Assembly (NCBI RefSeq): GCF_018889995.1
Contig: NZ_CP076547.1
Location: 2,232,001 to 2,296,000 of the forward strand
DNA length: 64,000 bases
Direction: 5' to 3'
Source of the DNA: Subtercola sp. PAMC28395
Lineage (GTDB): Bacteria; Actinomycetota; Actinomycetes; Actinomycetales; Microbacteriaceae
A program made the position numbers and the translations under genes. The notes under the pieces are model-generated. The model worked only from the letters and a program-made list of their open reading frames with translations, was not told where the DNA came from and did not search any database. Numbering within the stretch: the stretch's first letter is position 1; each line of letters opens with the position of its first letter. Positions 8,243 to 16,632 of the stretch are shown here, piece by piece.

Positions 8243-8336
8243 GGCCTGGTGTCTGCGCACACCGCTGGGGAGATCGCACGAGCGACCCACCCGATGATCA
8301 GTTTGCCTGAACAAGCATCACGAATGATGAGCGTGA

Positions 8337-8576
8337 ATGAGAGCGGGAATGACGACCAGGAATGACGGGCCTTTCGAGACACTGGCTGATGCCACGACCA
8401 GCGCGCGGCGAAGCCCCGTCGGCCGGGCTCACGCGCTGCAGCTGGCCTGTGCAGAAGCGGGCGTTTCGCTCGGCCGGTTCGACAGGCGGGTACTCGACGA
8501 GGTCAGCGCCTTCGATACGGAGGTGGTGTGGGTCCTGGCGGCCATCATCCGCAGGGCAGGGGGGTCAAACTCATGA
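8337..8576 (+). CDS. small unknown protein in the export operon
   Basis: 79 aa (75 aa if ATG 8349 is used). It is charged and mostly alpha-helical in character, with no signal peptide, and a short hydrophobic stretch (VVWVLAAII) near the C-terminus. I do not recognise a family. Its stop TGA overlaps the ATG of the adaptor gene (8573-8576), which suggests real translation and coupling. AGCGGGA precedes ATG 8349. It may be a regulator or an immunity-type partner, but nothing in the sequence settles this. Confidence 0.6.
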   Translation: MRAGMTTRNDGPFETLADATTSARRSPVGRAHALQLACAEAGVSLGRFDRRVLDEVSAFDTEVVWVLAAIIRRAGGSNS

Positions 8577-9655
8577 GTTACCGCACCGCTCGGGCAGCAC
8601 GCCCGTGGGCCCTCGTGGCGATCGCCGTCGTCGGTCTCGCGGGTGCGTGCTCGGTCACTGCCTGGGCAGCTGTGACAGTCGCAGCGCCCGTAGACGCGGG
8701 CCCCGCGCAGGCAGGGTATGCCATTGCCGATGCTGTTGAGGGTGAAGTGAGCGCTCACCTCACCCTCAACGTCTCTGCCTCGTGGCCTACCTCGCTCCTT
8801 GGTGTGAATCGAGCTGAGGGCATCGTCACAACGGTCGATCTTGTTCCCGGCCAGCCGGTTGCCCAGGGTACGCAGGTGTATTCGGTGAATCTCCGGCCGG
8901 TCGTCGTGGCCTCGGGCGACGTGCCGGCCTTCCGGATGATCGCAAGAGGCTCGCGCGGAGCCGATGTTTCCCAGCTTCAGGAGATGTTGCGTGCGGAAGG
9001 ATTCTTCGACGCAGAACCTGACGGTTTCGCAGGAGCAGGCACCGTCGAGGCCGTCTCCCTGTGGCAGTCGTCTCTTGGTCTCGTGCCGACCGGCGAGGTG
9101 CTGCCCGCAGATGTCATCTTCGTTCCCAATCTTCCTGGTCGACTCGCGGTCAGGGCTGAGACCGTTTTTCGAGGGGTCACCCTGGTCGGCGGCGAGCAGG
9201 TCCTTCTCGGTCTCGGAGATGCGCCACAGTTCACGCTCCCGGTGAGTGAGGCACAATCCGCCACCATACCGAAGTCGAGCGGTGTGGAGATCGATGACGG
9301 GGGGCGCACCTGGCACGGTATTGTCGGCGACCGAACATCTCCTGAATCCGGTTCAGTGACCCTTTCGGTCATTCCGCCTGACGGCAGTGCTGAGGTGTGC
9401 GGCACCGAGTGTGACGTGGTGGCACTCGATGGGCAGACACTTCTCACCTCGCGCGTTGTCATTGTGCCCGCCGTCACCGGCACCGTCGTTCCGTCTGCAG
9501 CGCTGCAGACCGATGCCCAGCAGGCACTCTCGGTTGTCGACGAATCCGGGGTGGCTCACCCCGTCACTGTGCGTGCACAGGCCCACGGGCAGTCAGTGGT
9601 GACGGGCATCACGCCCGGACTCGCGATTCGTATTCCCGAAGTGGCGCCGCAGTGA
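8573..9655 (+). CDS. exported adaptor with a peptidoglycan-binding domain (MacA/HlyD-like)
   Basis: 360 aa. An N-terminal signal or anchor (about 11-33, ending near TAWA) is followed by a short lipoyl-like region (NRAEGIVTTVDLVPGQPVAQG). A PG_binding_1 domain follows (about 122-170; ARGSRGADVSQLQEML, then PDGFAGAGTVEAV). The C-terminal part is a beta-rich region with VVPSAAL and PVTVRA typical of periplasmic adaptor proteins. Such proteins pair with FtsX/MacB-type ABC exporters, and both partners lie directly downstream. ATG 8573 has AGGGGGG upstream and overlaps the previous stop by 4 bp. An in-frame extension to 8528 is unlikely. Confidence 0.82.
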   Translation: MSYRTARAARPWALVAIAVVGLAGACSVTAWAAVTVAAPVDAGPAQAGYAIADAVEGEVSAHLTLNVSASWPTSLLGVNRAEGIVTTVDLVPGQPVAQGTQVYSVNLRPVVVASGDVPAFRMIARGSRGADVSQLQEMLRAEGFFDAEPDGFAGAGTVEAVSLWQSSLGLVPTGEVLPADVIFVPNLPGRLAVRAETVFRGVTLVGGEQVLLGLGDAPQFTLPVSEAQSATIPKSSGVEIDDGGRTWHGIVGDRTSPESGSVTLSVIPPDGSAEVCGTECDVVALDGQTLLTSRVVIVPAVTGTVVPSAALQTDAQQALSVVDESGVAHPVTVRAQAHGQSVVTGITPGLAIRIPEVAPQ

Positions 9656-10296
9656 CCGGCCGCATGCTCGAAACCAGGGAACTCGGGTTCGGCTATGACC
9701 AGAGGTCGTCCCTCTTCGACGGGTACACCGAGTCCTTCGCAGCAGGAGAGATGGTGGCTCTCACCGGCTGCTCCGGCCGCGGCAAATCGACCCTCCTGTA
9801 CCTGCTCGGACTCATGATGAAACCCGACCGGGGCGCCGTCGTTATCAACGGCGCCGACGCCTCCTCGCTCGGAGACGCGGCACGGGCACACCTTCGAGCC
9901 GATCTGATCGGCTTCGTCTTCCAGGACGCGTGCCTGGATTCGACGCGGACGATTATCGACAATGTGCTGGAGACGTGCCTCTATCGCTCTCAACCGCGAT
10001 CCGCGGCCCGGAGCAGGGCGCTGGCCCTTCTGGAGTCCTTCGGTGTCGAGAGCCACGCTGAATCGAGGCCGGCACGGCTCTCGGGTGGCCAGGCCGGGCG
10101 CATAGCACTCTGCCGGGCACTCCTGAATGATCCGGCGATCATCCTGGCAGACGAGCCGACGGGTAATCTCGACGATGCTTCTGCGGCGATTGTGACCGAA
10201 GCGTTCCGTGCGCGAGCAGCTGCAGGCGCGATCGTCGTCGTCGCCACCCACGACTCGACGCTCGTCGCACTCTGCGACCGCCACGTCGTGCTGTGA
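9652..10296 (+). CDS. ABC transporter ATP-binding protein (MacB/LolD-like)
   Basis: 214 aa, a single nucleotide-binding domain: Walker A GCSGRGKST (39-47), Q-loop Q91, signature LSGGQ (143-147), Walker B IILADEPTGNLD with D167/E168, and H-loop H200. The DEPTGNLD pattern places it with the lipoprotein/macrolide/peptide exporters (MacB, LolD, FtsE type). It should drive the permease encoded next, together with the upstream adaptor. GTG 9652 overlaps the adaptor stop by 4 bp, and its own stop overlaps the permease start by 4 bp. Confidence 0.9.
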   Translation: MTGRMLETRELGFGYDQRSSLFDGYTESFAAGEMVALTGCSGRGKSTLLYLLGLMMKPDRGAVVINGADASSLGDAARAHLRADLIGFVFQDACLDSTRTIIDNVLETCLYRSQPRSAARSRALALLESFGVESHAESRPARLSGGQAGRIALCRALLNDPAIILADEPTGNLDDASAAIVTEAFRARAAAGAIVVVATHDSTLVALCDRHVVL

Positions 10297-11456
10297 GGCG
10301 AGCCGTGAGACCAGCGTCCACACATCGGGCCGCCAACCGCTCGGCGCTTCGGTGCGCCGGCGCTCTTCTTCGTGAGGCGATTGCATCCATGCTCGGCCTG
10401 CGAGTCGTTTCGATGACGACAGTCGGAGTCGTTGCGACGCTGTGTTTCACGGTGATGCTCACGACCGGGCGCAACATCGCCGAAAGCGATGCGGTGCTGG
10501 CCAACATCGACCACGTGGGAACGCGTATTCTCCTGGTGCGTGCAGAGGCGGCATCGGGCCTCGACACCCGAGTACTCGACCGCCTGGCACCGTTGCATGG
10601 AGTCGAATGGATCGGAGCGCTGGGACCCGCGAGCGATGTGACGAATGCCGCCATCGAAGGAGGCACAAGAGTCGCGCTTCGGCCTGCGTATGGTACCGGA
10701 TGGCCAATCATGGGCATCGGCGGCCCCGGCGTGGTGCCACCCGGATCCAGAAGGGCGGTGACAACCGTCGACGCAAGGCGGCTTCTCGGCCTGCGCGACG
10801 GAGTCGGCGTTGTGAGAGACGTCCAAAGTGACGAGAACGTCGACGTGATCGGTTCTGTGCCGCTGCCCGAGTATCTCGATTTCGTCGGCCCGGCCGTTCT
10901 GGTGCCTGAACCGTCGATCGCTGATCCTCGTCCGGTCTCGGTACTCATCGTCATCGCTTCAACAGCAGCGCAGGTTGAGGCCCTCACCTCGACGGTGAGT
11001 TCGCTTCTTGCTGTCGACGACGCCACCAAGGTCACGGTCACCTCTGGCGAACAACTGGCTCAGCTTCGTGAGAGAGTCGGCTCCCAACTCGGGGTGTTCG
11101 GCCACGCTTTTGTGCTGGTGGTGTTTCTTGTCGGCGCGGCTCTCGTGGCCATGATTCTCTCGGGCCTTGTCCTGATGCGAAGAAGGGACTTCGGTCGCCG
11201 ACGCGCTCTCGGTGCTTCTCGCAGACTGGTCATCGGGCTGCTGCTCGCAACCGTCGGCCTACAGGCTATGGCCGGCTCGATCGTCGGCAGCGTGGTGGCC
11301 CTGGCGCTCCTCGTCATGCAGGGCAGTCCTGTGCCGTCCCCTGCCTTCTGCACCGCCGTTGTCGTGCTCGCTCTCGTCACGAGTCTCGGTGCAGCGGTCA
11401 TTCCTGCACTGATCGCATCGACCCGGGAGCCGCTTCGTGAGCTTCGTGTGCCCTGA
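10293..11456 (+). CDS. FtsX-like ABC transporter permease
   Basis: 387 aa. One transmembrane helix near the N-terminus (about 40-58) is followed by a roughly 200-residue extracytoplasmic domain and three C-terminal helices (about 270-295, 315-338, 350-372). RRRDFGRRRALGASRR between the second and third helices is the coupling motif of FtsX/MacB permeases. It completes the adaptor-ATPase-permease exporter. Type VII ABC systems of this topology usually extrude lipoproteins, peptides or antibiotics from the outer leaflet rather than import. GTG 10293 overlaps the ATPase stop by 4 bp. Confidence 0.87.
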   Translation: MRRAVRPASTHRAANRSALRCAGALLREAIASMLGLRVVSMTTVGVVATLCFTVMLTTGRNIAESDAVLANIDHVGTRILLVRAEAASGLDTRVLDRLAPLHGVEWIGALGPASDVTNAAIEGGTRVALRPAYGTGWPIMGIGGPGVVPPGSRRAVTTVDARRLLGLRDGVGVVRDVQSDENVDVIGSVPLPEYLDFVGPAVLVPEPSIADPRPVSVLIVIASTAAQVEALTSTVSSLLAVDDATKVTVTSGEQLAQLRERVGSQLGVFGHAFVLVVFLVGAALVAMILSGLVLMRRRDFGRRRALGASRRLVIGLLLATVGLQAMAGSIVGSVVALALLVMQGSPVPSPAFCTAVVVLALVTSLGAAVIPALIASTREPLRELRVP

Positions 11457-11483
11457 CCAGAAGGGGAGCAGGGACTGCAAGAC

Positions 11484-12503
11484 GTGAAAGGGCGGGAAAA
11501 GGGGTGGCGTAGGGTGGATTTCGTGGTCAGCGATATTCGGGCGGGTGATATTCGGGCGAGTGAAATTCGAACCGATGAAACTCGGGCGGGTGAAATTCCA
11601 GCGGATGAGATTCGAGCGGATGAGATTCGACTCAGCGAAGCGCAGCTGGAGGCAGCACAGTTGGCGCACCAGGAGCGTGCCGACGCATTGACGTCGGGCT
11701 GGAGGGAACGCCGCAGTGTGGGTGAGACTCACGCCGTGGATGACTTCATGTTCACGTACTACCCGTTCAAGCCGGCGCTCCTGCGCCGATGGCATCCCGG
11801 TGCTGGTGTACGCCTCGAAGGAGCAGCGGGTCTCGATCGCGCGGAATGGAAGTGGTACAGGCAGAGCCGTGGTACTGATCTGATGGTCGACGCCAGACAG
11901 CTCTTCGAAGCCCGGGCGCAGTCAATCGCGTTCATTTCGCGTCTCATGCAGCGAACGGCTCTGCGCCCAGCCCAGTTCGGTTGCTTCGGCCTGCATGAAT
12001 GGGCGATGGTCTACAAGGTCGCCGATGGCCACGTGCGGCACGAATCCATTCCCCTGCGACTGACGGCAGAACAGACGGACAAGGTCGTCGAGTCCCATCG
12101 CATCAGTTGCTCCCATTTCGACGCGTTTCGCTTCTTCACACCCGAGGCGAGAGGCAGGAACAGCCTGCTGCCGTCGAGAGAGAACCAAGAGTCCTTCGAA
12201 CAGGCCGGGTGCCTGCACGCAGGGATGGATGTCTACAAATGGGCAATCAAACTCGGCCCGATTGTTCCCGGCGTGCTGTTGCTCGACTCGTTCGAACTCG
12301 CCCGGGAGATTCGGCAGGTCGACATGCGAGCGTCGCCGTACGACGTCTCGAGCTTTGGGCTCAGTGCCATCCGTATCGAAACAGCGGAGGGCAAAGCCGA
12401 ATATTCCACGTTCCAGCACGACTTCGCCGCCCGATCGAATATTCTGCGTACTCGCCTTGTCGATTCGATCGCGCGAGCAGAGAGTTTCGCGACAGCTGAG
12501 TGA
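11484..12503 (+). CDS. conserved actinobacterial protein often labelled 3-methyladenine DNA glycosylase
   Basis: 339 aa. VDDFMFTYYPFKPALLRRWHPG (about 86-107) and FGCFGLHEWAMVY are hallmarks of a conserved actinobacterial family. Public annotation commonly calls it 3-methyladenine DNA glycosylase, yet I see no helix-hairpin-helix or AlkA motif, so the enzymatic name is unsafe. Many His/Cys residues (SCSHFDAFRFF, GCLHAGMD) might bind metal. Residues about 16-50 are low-complexity DIRAG/EIRAD repeats coded by 15-bp tandem units, and the true start may be GTG 11514 or further in. It is separated from the exporter operon by 27 bp on the same strand. Confidence 0.75.
   Translation: MKGREKGWRRVDFVVSDIRAGDIRASEIRTDETRAGEIPADEIRADEIRLSEAQLEAAQLAHQERADALTSGWRERRSVGETHAVDDFMFTYYPFKPALLRRWHPGAGVRLEGAAGLDRAEWKWYRQSRGTDLMVDARQLFEARAQSIAFISRLMQRTALRPAQFGCFGLHEWAMVYKVADGHVRHESIPLRLTAEQTDKVVESHRISCSHFDAFRFFTPEARGRNSLLPSRENQESFEQAGCLHAGMDVYKWAIKLGPIVPGVLLLDSFELAREIRQVDMRASPYDVSSFGLSAIRIETAEGKAEYSTFQHDFAARSNILRTRLVDSIARAESFATAE
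11530..11630. repeat. 15-bp tandem repeat coding an N-terminal extension
   Basis: Six to seven degenerate units such as GATATTCGGGCGGGT and GAGATTCGAGCGGAT, in frame with the gene that starts at 11484. They code for [DE]I[RP]A[GD]-type pentapeptides. Confidence 0.8.
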
Positions 12504-12582
12504 TTTCTCGTCGTCGAGGGGGCTGTTCGCCGACGGGACTTTTCGTCGATGGGTCTGTTAGTCGAGGGGTCTATTCGTCGAG
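12500..12582. repeat. degenerate 15-17-bp tandem repeat between convergent genes
   Basis: Four to five decayed units built on TTCGTCGAGGGGTCT run from the stop of the upstream gene through the stop of the S4-protein gene. The short spacer 12504-12570 contains nothing else recognisable. Confidence 0.55.
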
Positions 12583-12939
12583 GGCGCGAAGCTTGTCCAG
12601 CTCGCGGCGTTCACGCTTGGTGGGTCGCCCGGCGCCCCGATCGCGCACGGCGACGAGAGCAATGGTCTCACGTGGCGGTGGTGGTGGTGTCAGATCGACG
12701 AAGCATTCAGCGGCCACGGGAGCTCCCACCCGCTTCAGGACCAGTCGAGCGACGACCACAATGCGATCGAAGCCGGCGGCGCGGATGCGCACTTCATCGC
12801 CGACGTGCAGCGCCTGCGCGGCCTTCACCCGCTCGCCGTTCACACGGACGTGGCCTGCGCGACAGGCGGTCGTGGCTGCGGACCGGGTCTTGAACAGCCG
12901 AACGGCAAATGCCCAGCTGTCGATGCGGGCACTGGACAC
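12571..12939 (-). CDS. S4-domain RNA-binding protein (Hsp15-like)
   Basis: 122 aa from GTG 12939. ARIDSWAFAVRLFKTRSAA followed by GHVRVNGERVKAAQALHVGDEV is a full S4 RNA-binding domain in the Hsp15/YrfH style. In Escherichia coli, Hsp15 binds stalled 50S subunits carrying nascent chains; a similar ribosome-rescue role is inferred. The C-terminal tail is basic (GRPTKRERRELDKL). GGGAGATG lies just before GTG 12939, which is why I prefer it to the in-frame GTG 12975. Confidence 0.85.
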   Translation of the reverse strand: MSSARIDSWAFAVRLFKTRSAATTACRAGHVRVNGERVKAAQALHVGDEVRIRAAGFDRIVVVARLVLKRVGAPVAAECFVDLTPPPPPRETIALVAVRDRGAGRPTKRERRELDKLRALDE

Positions 12940-13047
12940 ACCGGCATCTCCCGGAGCTCCGGTCACAGGCAGCACACGAACAGGAGTCCGATGGCTCGGG
13001 TCGCCGCGAACGGCAGTGACACTCTGCCCAGACCCCGGTAAACGTCG

Positions 13048-14637
13048 CTATGAGCGCGATGTGTATTCGACATCGACGTCATCAGAGAGATCCTTCGCGA
13101 ATTCGGCGTCTGCGTCTTCGCTGTGCGCGAGCGGTCCGACGGGGGCGGGGGAGGGGGAGTGGCCGCTGCCGCTGCCGCTGCCAGTGCCAGTGCCAGTGCC
13201 AGTGCCAGTGCCAGCATTGCTTTCGCTGGGAGCTTCGGTCCCGTCAGTGTCGTCAGTGTCGTCAGTGTCGTCAGTGTCGCCGGTGTCGTCGTTACCCCCG
13301 TACAGCGAATTGAGCACCAGGACAGCCGCGTCGTTGGCGCCGATGGCGTAGTCCCCGGTCTCTGTCTCGTCGACCAGCTGGGCATTCGCCACGTCTTCGA
13401 TCTCGTCGAGGGTGGCACGGGCGAGTTCGAGTTCTGAGCTCAGCGTGAGCAGGGTCTGCTCGACGAAATCGATGAGCCGGTCATCCGATGCATTCGTGTT
13501 CGACCACTCGCCGACAGACGCTGAGCCCGAGAGGCCAGCGACCATGGTCTGGACCCGGCTGCGCCATTCGGAGCTGGCCGCGACAGCGCGGTCGCGCTGG
13601 GCAGTGAGGGAACCCGCCTCGAGGCGAGCCTCGTTCAGCTGGACCGTGATGGCGGCAGCGGCGGCGACGGCTTCAGCCAGCTTGGCCTGGAGCTCCTCAC
13701 GAGCGTTGCGGTGTTCGGTCTCCATCGCCGCGACGGCACTCTGGTGCCGGGCATCCGCTTCGTCGACACCGTTCTGATGAGCGTTGGCCAGCGATGCAAG
13801 GGCGGCTTCGTGCGCGGCGAGGAGCCCGGCGATCTCGGCCTCATGTTCGGTTCGCTGCGCGCCGGTGTCGGTCTCGAGTTGTTGCCTGATGGCTGACACC
13901 TCGGCCTCGTTGCGTGCCGTGAGATCGGCGACGGTCGCGTCTCGCTGTGCCGAGAGCTCCGATACCGTTGCATCCCGTTCGGCGGTGAGCTCGGCGATCG
14001 TCGATGCGTGGCGTGCGCTCGTGTCTGCCAGCTCTGCCTGGTGTGTGGAGTGAAGGCCGGAGATGTCGTCTTCGAGCTGGCGGCTGAGCGAGGTGACCTG
14101 GGATTCGGCGAGCTGGAGCCGTTCGGCAGTATCGGCGAGTTGGGCTTCGACGTCTGTGGAGTGAGTTCTGAGCGTCAAAAGCTCCTGGCGCGTTGTCTCG
14201 TAGTGCTCCAATGCGTCGAGCCGTGCTTTGTCGCGCGCACGACGATCGTCGACAACCAGGCCGAGATGCGACCGGATGATCTCCAACGGGTCGCTCTCTG
14301 CATCGAGTTCCTCAACGCTGGCCAACGCGGGTGGCACGAATGCCGGCTTTGCTGTGGGGTCGATGAAATGGTGGGTGAAGAGCTCATCGGTGACAGGGCG
14401 ATAGCGCTGCTGGAAGTCGGGAGTGCCGAACTTCACGGCCCAGTCGATGAACATCACGGCTGTTCGGTCACGGCGGGTGAGCACGTAGCCGCTGTCGGGT
14501 CCGGGGTCGACTTCGGATTCGGGCTGGAAGTCGGATGGTGGGGCGGCTTCGGATTCGGGCTGGAAGTCGGATGCTGGGGCGACTTCGATCTCGGGTGTGG
14601 AGTCGGTCGTGATGTCGGGCGTGGAGTCGTCAGTCAT
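13048..14637 (-). CDS. large coiled-coil protein with repetitive acidic tail
   Basis: 529 aa, no signal peptide. The N-terminus (1-50) is Asp/Glu/Pro-rich with a 12-residue duplicated segment. A compact part follows (about 50-110: RRDRTAVMFIDWAVKFGTP). Then comes a long Ala/Glu/Gln-rich coiled coil (about 130-370; heptads around AELTAERDATVSEL) and a folded segment with SEWRSRVQTMVAGLSGS. The C-terminal tail carries DTDDTDD and GTGTGTGSGSG repeats. It resembles cytoskeletal or polar scaffold proteins in layout only; no family is recognised. ATG 14637 has GAGGAG at ideal distance, better than the upstream start at 14670. It is divergent from the HtrA-like gene. Confidence 0.75.
   Translation of the reverse strand: MTDDSTPDITTDSTPEIEVAPASDFQPESEAAPPSDFQPESEVDPGPDSGYVLTRRDRTAVMFIDWAVKFGTPDFQQRYRPVTDELFTHHFIDPTAKPAFVPPALASVEELDAESDPLEIIRSHLGLVVDDRRARDKARLDALEHYETTRQELLTLRTHSTDVEAQLADTAERLQLAESQVTSLSRQLEDDISGLHSTHQAELADTSARHASTIAELTAERDATVSELSAQRDATVADLTARNEAEVSAIRQQLETDTGAQRTEHEAEIAGLLAAHEAALASLANAHQNGVDEADARHQSAVAAMETEHRNAREELQAKLAEAVAAAAAITVQLNEARLEAGSLTAQRDRAVAASSEWRSRVQTMVAGLSGSASVGEWSNTNASDDRLIDFVEQTLLTLSSELELARATLDEIEDVANAQLVDETETGDYAIGANDAAVLVLNSLYGGNDDTGDTDDTDDTDDTDGTEAPSESNAGTGTGTGTGTGSGSGSGHSPSPAPVGPLAHSEDADAEFAKDLSDDVDVEYTSRS
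13170..13290. repeat. 6-bp and 9-bp microsatellites coding an acidic/Gly-rich tail
   Basis: CCAGTG hexamers repeat about six times (about 13180-13214), preceded by CTGCCG hexamers. GTCGTCAGT nonamers repeat about four times (about 13245-13280). Both are in frame and code for Gly-Thr/Gly-Ser and Asp-Thr-Asp runs. They are candidates for length variation between strains. Confidence 0.75.
14509..14594. repeat. 36-bp tandem duplication coding the coiled-coil protein N-terminus
   Basis: The block starting at 14509 is repeated at 14545 with three mismatches, and the beginning of a third copy follows at 14581. It encodes twice the peptide around SDFQPESE. Confidence 0.8.
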
Positions 14638-14896
14638 GGTGCTCCTCGTGGGTGTTCCAGATGTCGTCAAAGATTTCGGTGGTGACCGTCGTTAAACCAG
14701 AGTAGTCGCCGACACTGATGAGACAAACGTGAGCCGTATGAGGGAGTCACCGAGGCAGCTGAGAACTCGAGCGTCTTCGTGGCACAGCAAGCGCGAAGGC
14801 GACTCCCAGCTTTCGCAAGCGCCCTACATAGCTCGTTCATAAGGTTCGGGAGTTGTGTTGTCTGCACAGCCCACAGCGGGCAGCCGAGAGGAAAAC

Positions 14897-16492
14897 ATGC
14901 ACACCCCCGATTCTGAGCAGCCGGAGTCAGCCGGCGACGCCACGCAGCCGAACGCCAGCGCATCACAGCCCGAAGGGCAGATCGAGCCGATTCAGGCTGA
15001 CCAGCCGACTCTGCCGATTCAGCCCGTCCACCCGACACTGCCGATCCAGCCGACTCAGCCTGTACAGCAGATGCTCCCGATCCAAGAAGTTCAGCCGGTT
15101 TCCGGGTTCAGGCCCGCTGAGCACACCCCACAGGAGTGGTCGCAGACCGCGAGTGCGGATTCGCAGCAGCAGTATTCGCACGAGCACCGCATCTGGCGAC
15201 CGCGCAACTTTCTGATTCTGGGTGCAGCGGCCGCTGCGATCGCCATCGCCGGCGTCAGTGTCGGTGTGACGATGGCCGTCGGAGTTCCTCTTGCCATTCA
15301 GGCAGCATCATCGTCGACGTCGACGCTTGATCGCCCGGTCACAAGTGACAGCGGCACCGGGTCGGGAAGTGCTGGCAGTGGGGGCACCAGCTCAGGAGGC
15401 AGCGCAACCTCTCCTGGACATGGCAATGGGTACGGCAATGGGTATGGCTCCGGAAACGGCTTCGGCTTCGGTCAGGGCAACGACGGTTCGGGCAGTGCTT
15501 CGGGCTCGGGCACGGCCACAGACTCGGCGACAGCCGCAACCGACGCCCAAGCCGTGGGCGTCGTGCTCATCGACACAAAGCTCGACTATCAGAATGCAGC
15601 TGCGGCCGGCACCGGAATCATCTTGAGCTCTGACGGCACCATTCTGACCAACAACCACGTTGTCGAGGGCTCGACGAGTATCTCGGTGACGATTGCGACC
15701 ACGGGAAAGACCTACACGGCCAAGGTCGTCGGCACCGACGCCGTCGACGACGTCGCCGTGCTGAAACTCGACGGCGCGTCGGGGCTCACTACAGCCACCC
15801 TCGACACCTCTTCTTCTGTTGCTGTGGGCGACGCCGTCACCGGAGTCGGCAATGCCGGCGGCACCGGAAGTCTCTCTGCGGCTGCTGGTGCAGTCACCGG
15901 TCTCAACCAGTCGGTCACGACACAGGCTGAGGGGAGTGCGGCCGGCGAAACGCTGGATGGAATGATCCAGATCGAAGCCGACATCCAGGCCGGTGATTCC
16001 GGCGGGCCCCTGTATGACGCGCAGGGCGAGGTCATCGGCATCGACACTGCTGCATCGAGCGGCAGCGCGACTGTCACCGGCTTCGCGATTCCCATCAATA
16101 CCGCACTGAAGATCGCGAAGCAGATCGAATCGGGCACCGAGAGCGGCAACGTCACCATCGGATACCCGGCCTTCCTCGGGGTGCAGATCGGCAGTGCGAC
16201 ATCGGGAACAGGCTCCTCGGGGCTCGGATCCCGGGGCTCCAGTGGCAGTACTTCCACCGTGGCCGGCGCAACCGTGGCCGGCGTCATCGACGGTACCCCG
16301 GCAGCAACAGCAGGGCTTGTCGCCGGCGACACGATCACCAAGGTCGACGGCACGACCATCGACTCCGGCTCGACCCTCACGAAGACGATGAAGTCGTACA
16401 ACCCCGGTGATTCGGTGACGATCAGCTGGACAGACGCCAACGGCGCGAGCCACTCCGCCTCCGTGACACTCGTAGAAGGCCCCGTCGCCTAG
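14897..16492 (+). CDS. HtrA/DegP-type membrane serine protease with PDZ domain
   Basis: 531 aa. A cytoplasmic Gln/Pro-rich N-terminus (LPIQP repeats) leads to a transmembrane helix (about 105-133) and a Gly/Ser linker (about 145-205). The trypsin-like domain carries H254 (TNNHVV), D285 (DDVAVLKL) and S368 (GDSGGP). One C-terminal PDZ domain is present (about 425-525; GTPAATAGLVAGDTI). It is probably an envelope quality-control protease anchored with its catalytic part outside. GAGAGGA precedes ATG 14897, so the in-frame extension to 14855 is rejected. No partner genes are in the operon; a strong hairpin follows. Confidence 0.92.
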   Translation: MHTPDSEQPESAGDATQPNASASQPEGQIEPIQADQPTLPIQPVHPTLPIQPTQPVQQMLPIQEVQPVSGFRPAEHTPQEWSQTASADSQQQYSHEHRIWRPRNFLILGAAAAAIAIAGVSVGVTMAVGVPLAIQAASSSTSTLDRPVTSDSGTGSGSAGSGGTSSGGSATSPGHGNGYGNGYGSGNGFGFGQGNDGSGSASGSGTATDSATAATDAQAVGVVLIDTKLDYQNAAAAGTGIILSSDGTILTNNHVVEGSTSISVTIATTGKTYTAKVVGTDAVDDVAVLKLDGASGLTTATLDTSSSVAVGDAVTGVGNAGGTGSLSAAAGAVTGLNQSVTTQAEGSAAGETLDGMIQIEADIQAGDSGGPLYDAQGEVIGIDTAASSGSATVTGFAIPINTALKIAKQIESGTESGNVTIGYPAFLGVQIGSATSGTGSSGLGSRGSSGSTSTVAGATVAGVIDGTPAATAGLVAGDTITKVDGTTIDSGSTLTKTMKSYNPGDSVTISWTDANGASHSASVTLVEGPVA

Positions 16493-16543
16493 ACCGCGGA
16501 TCCGCAACACCGGCAGGGCCCGCAAGTGGGCCGACTCTGGTGT

Positions 16544-16586
16544 GAACGGGCCATCGGCACGCAGAAATGCTGCCGATGGCCCGTTC
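16544..16586. terminator. 16-bp-stem hairpin between convergent genes
   Basis: GAACGGGCCATCGGCA (16544-16559) pairs perfectly with TGCCGATGGCCCGTTC (16571-16586) across an 11-base loop. It lies between the convergent HtrA-like and aminotransferase genes, so it can act as a terminator for both strands. There is no long U-tract on either side. Confidence 0.75.
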
Positions 16587-16632
16587 TGCCGTTCAGGGGA
16601 GCTGCCGTTCTGCTGTTCAGGCGACCGAACCC

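Noticed and set aside
11484..12503. Enzymatic name 3-methyladenine DNA glycosylase
   Set aside because: No glycosylase motif is visible; the label appears to be inherited within the family, so it is given only as a common label.
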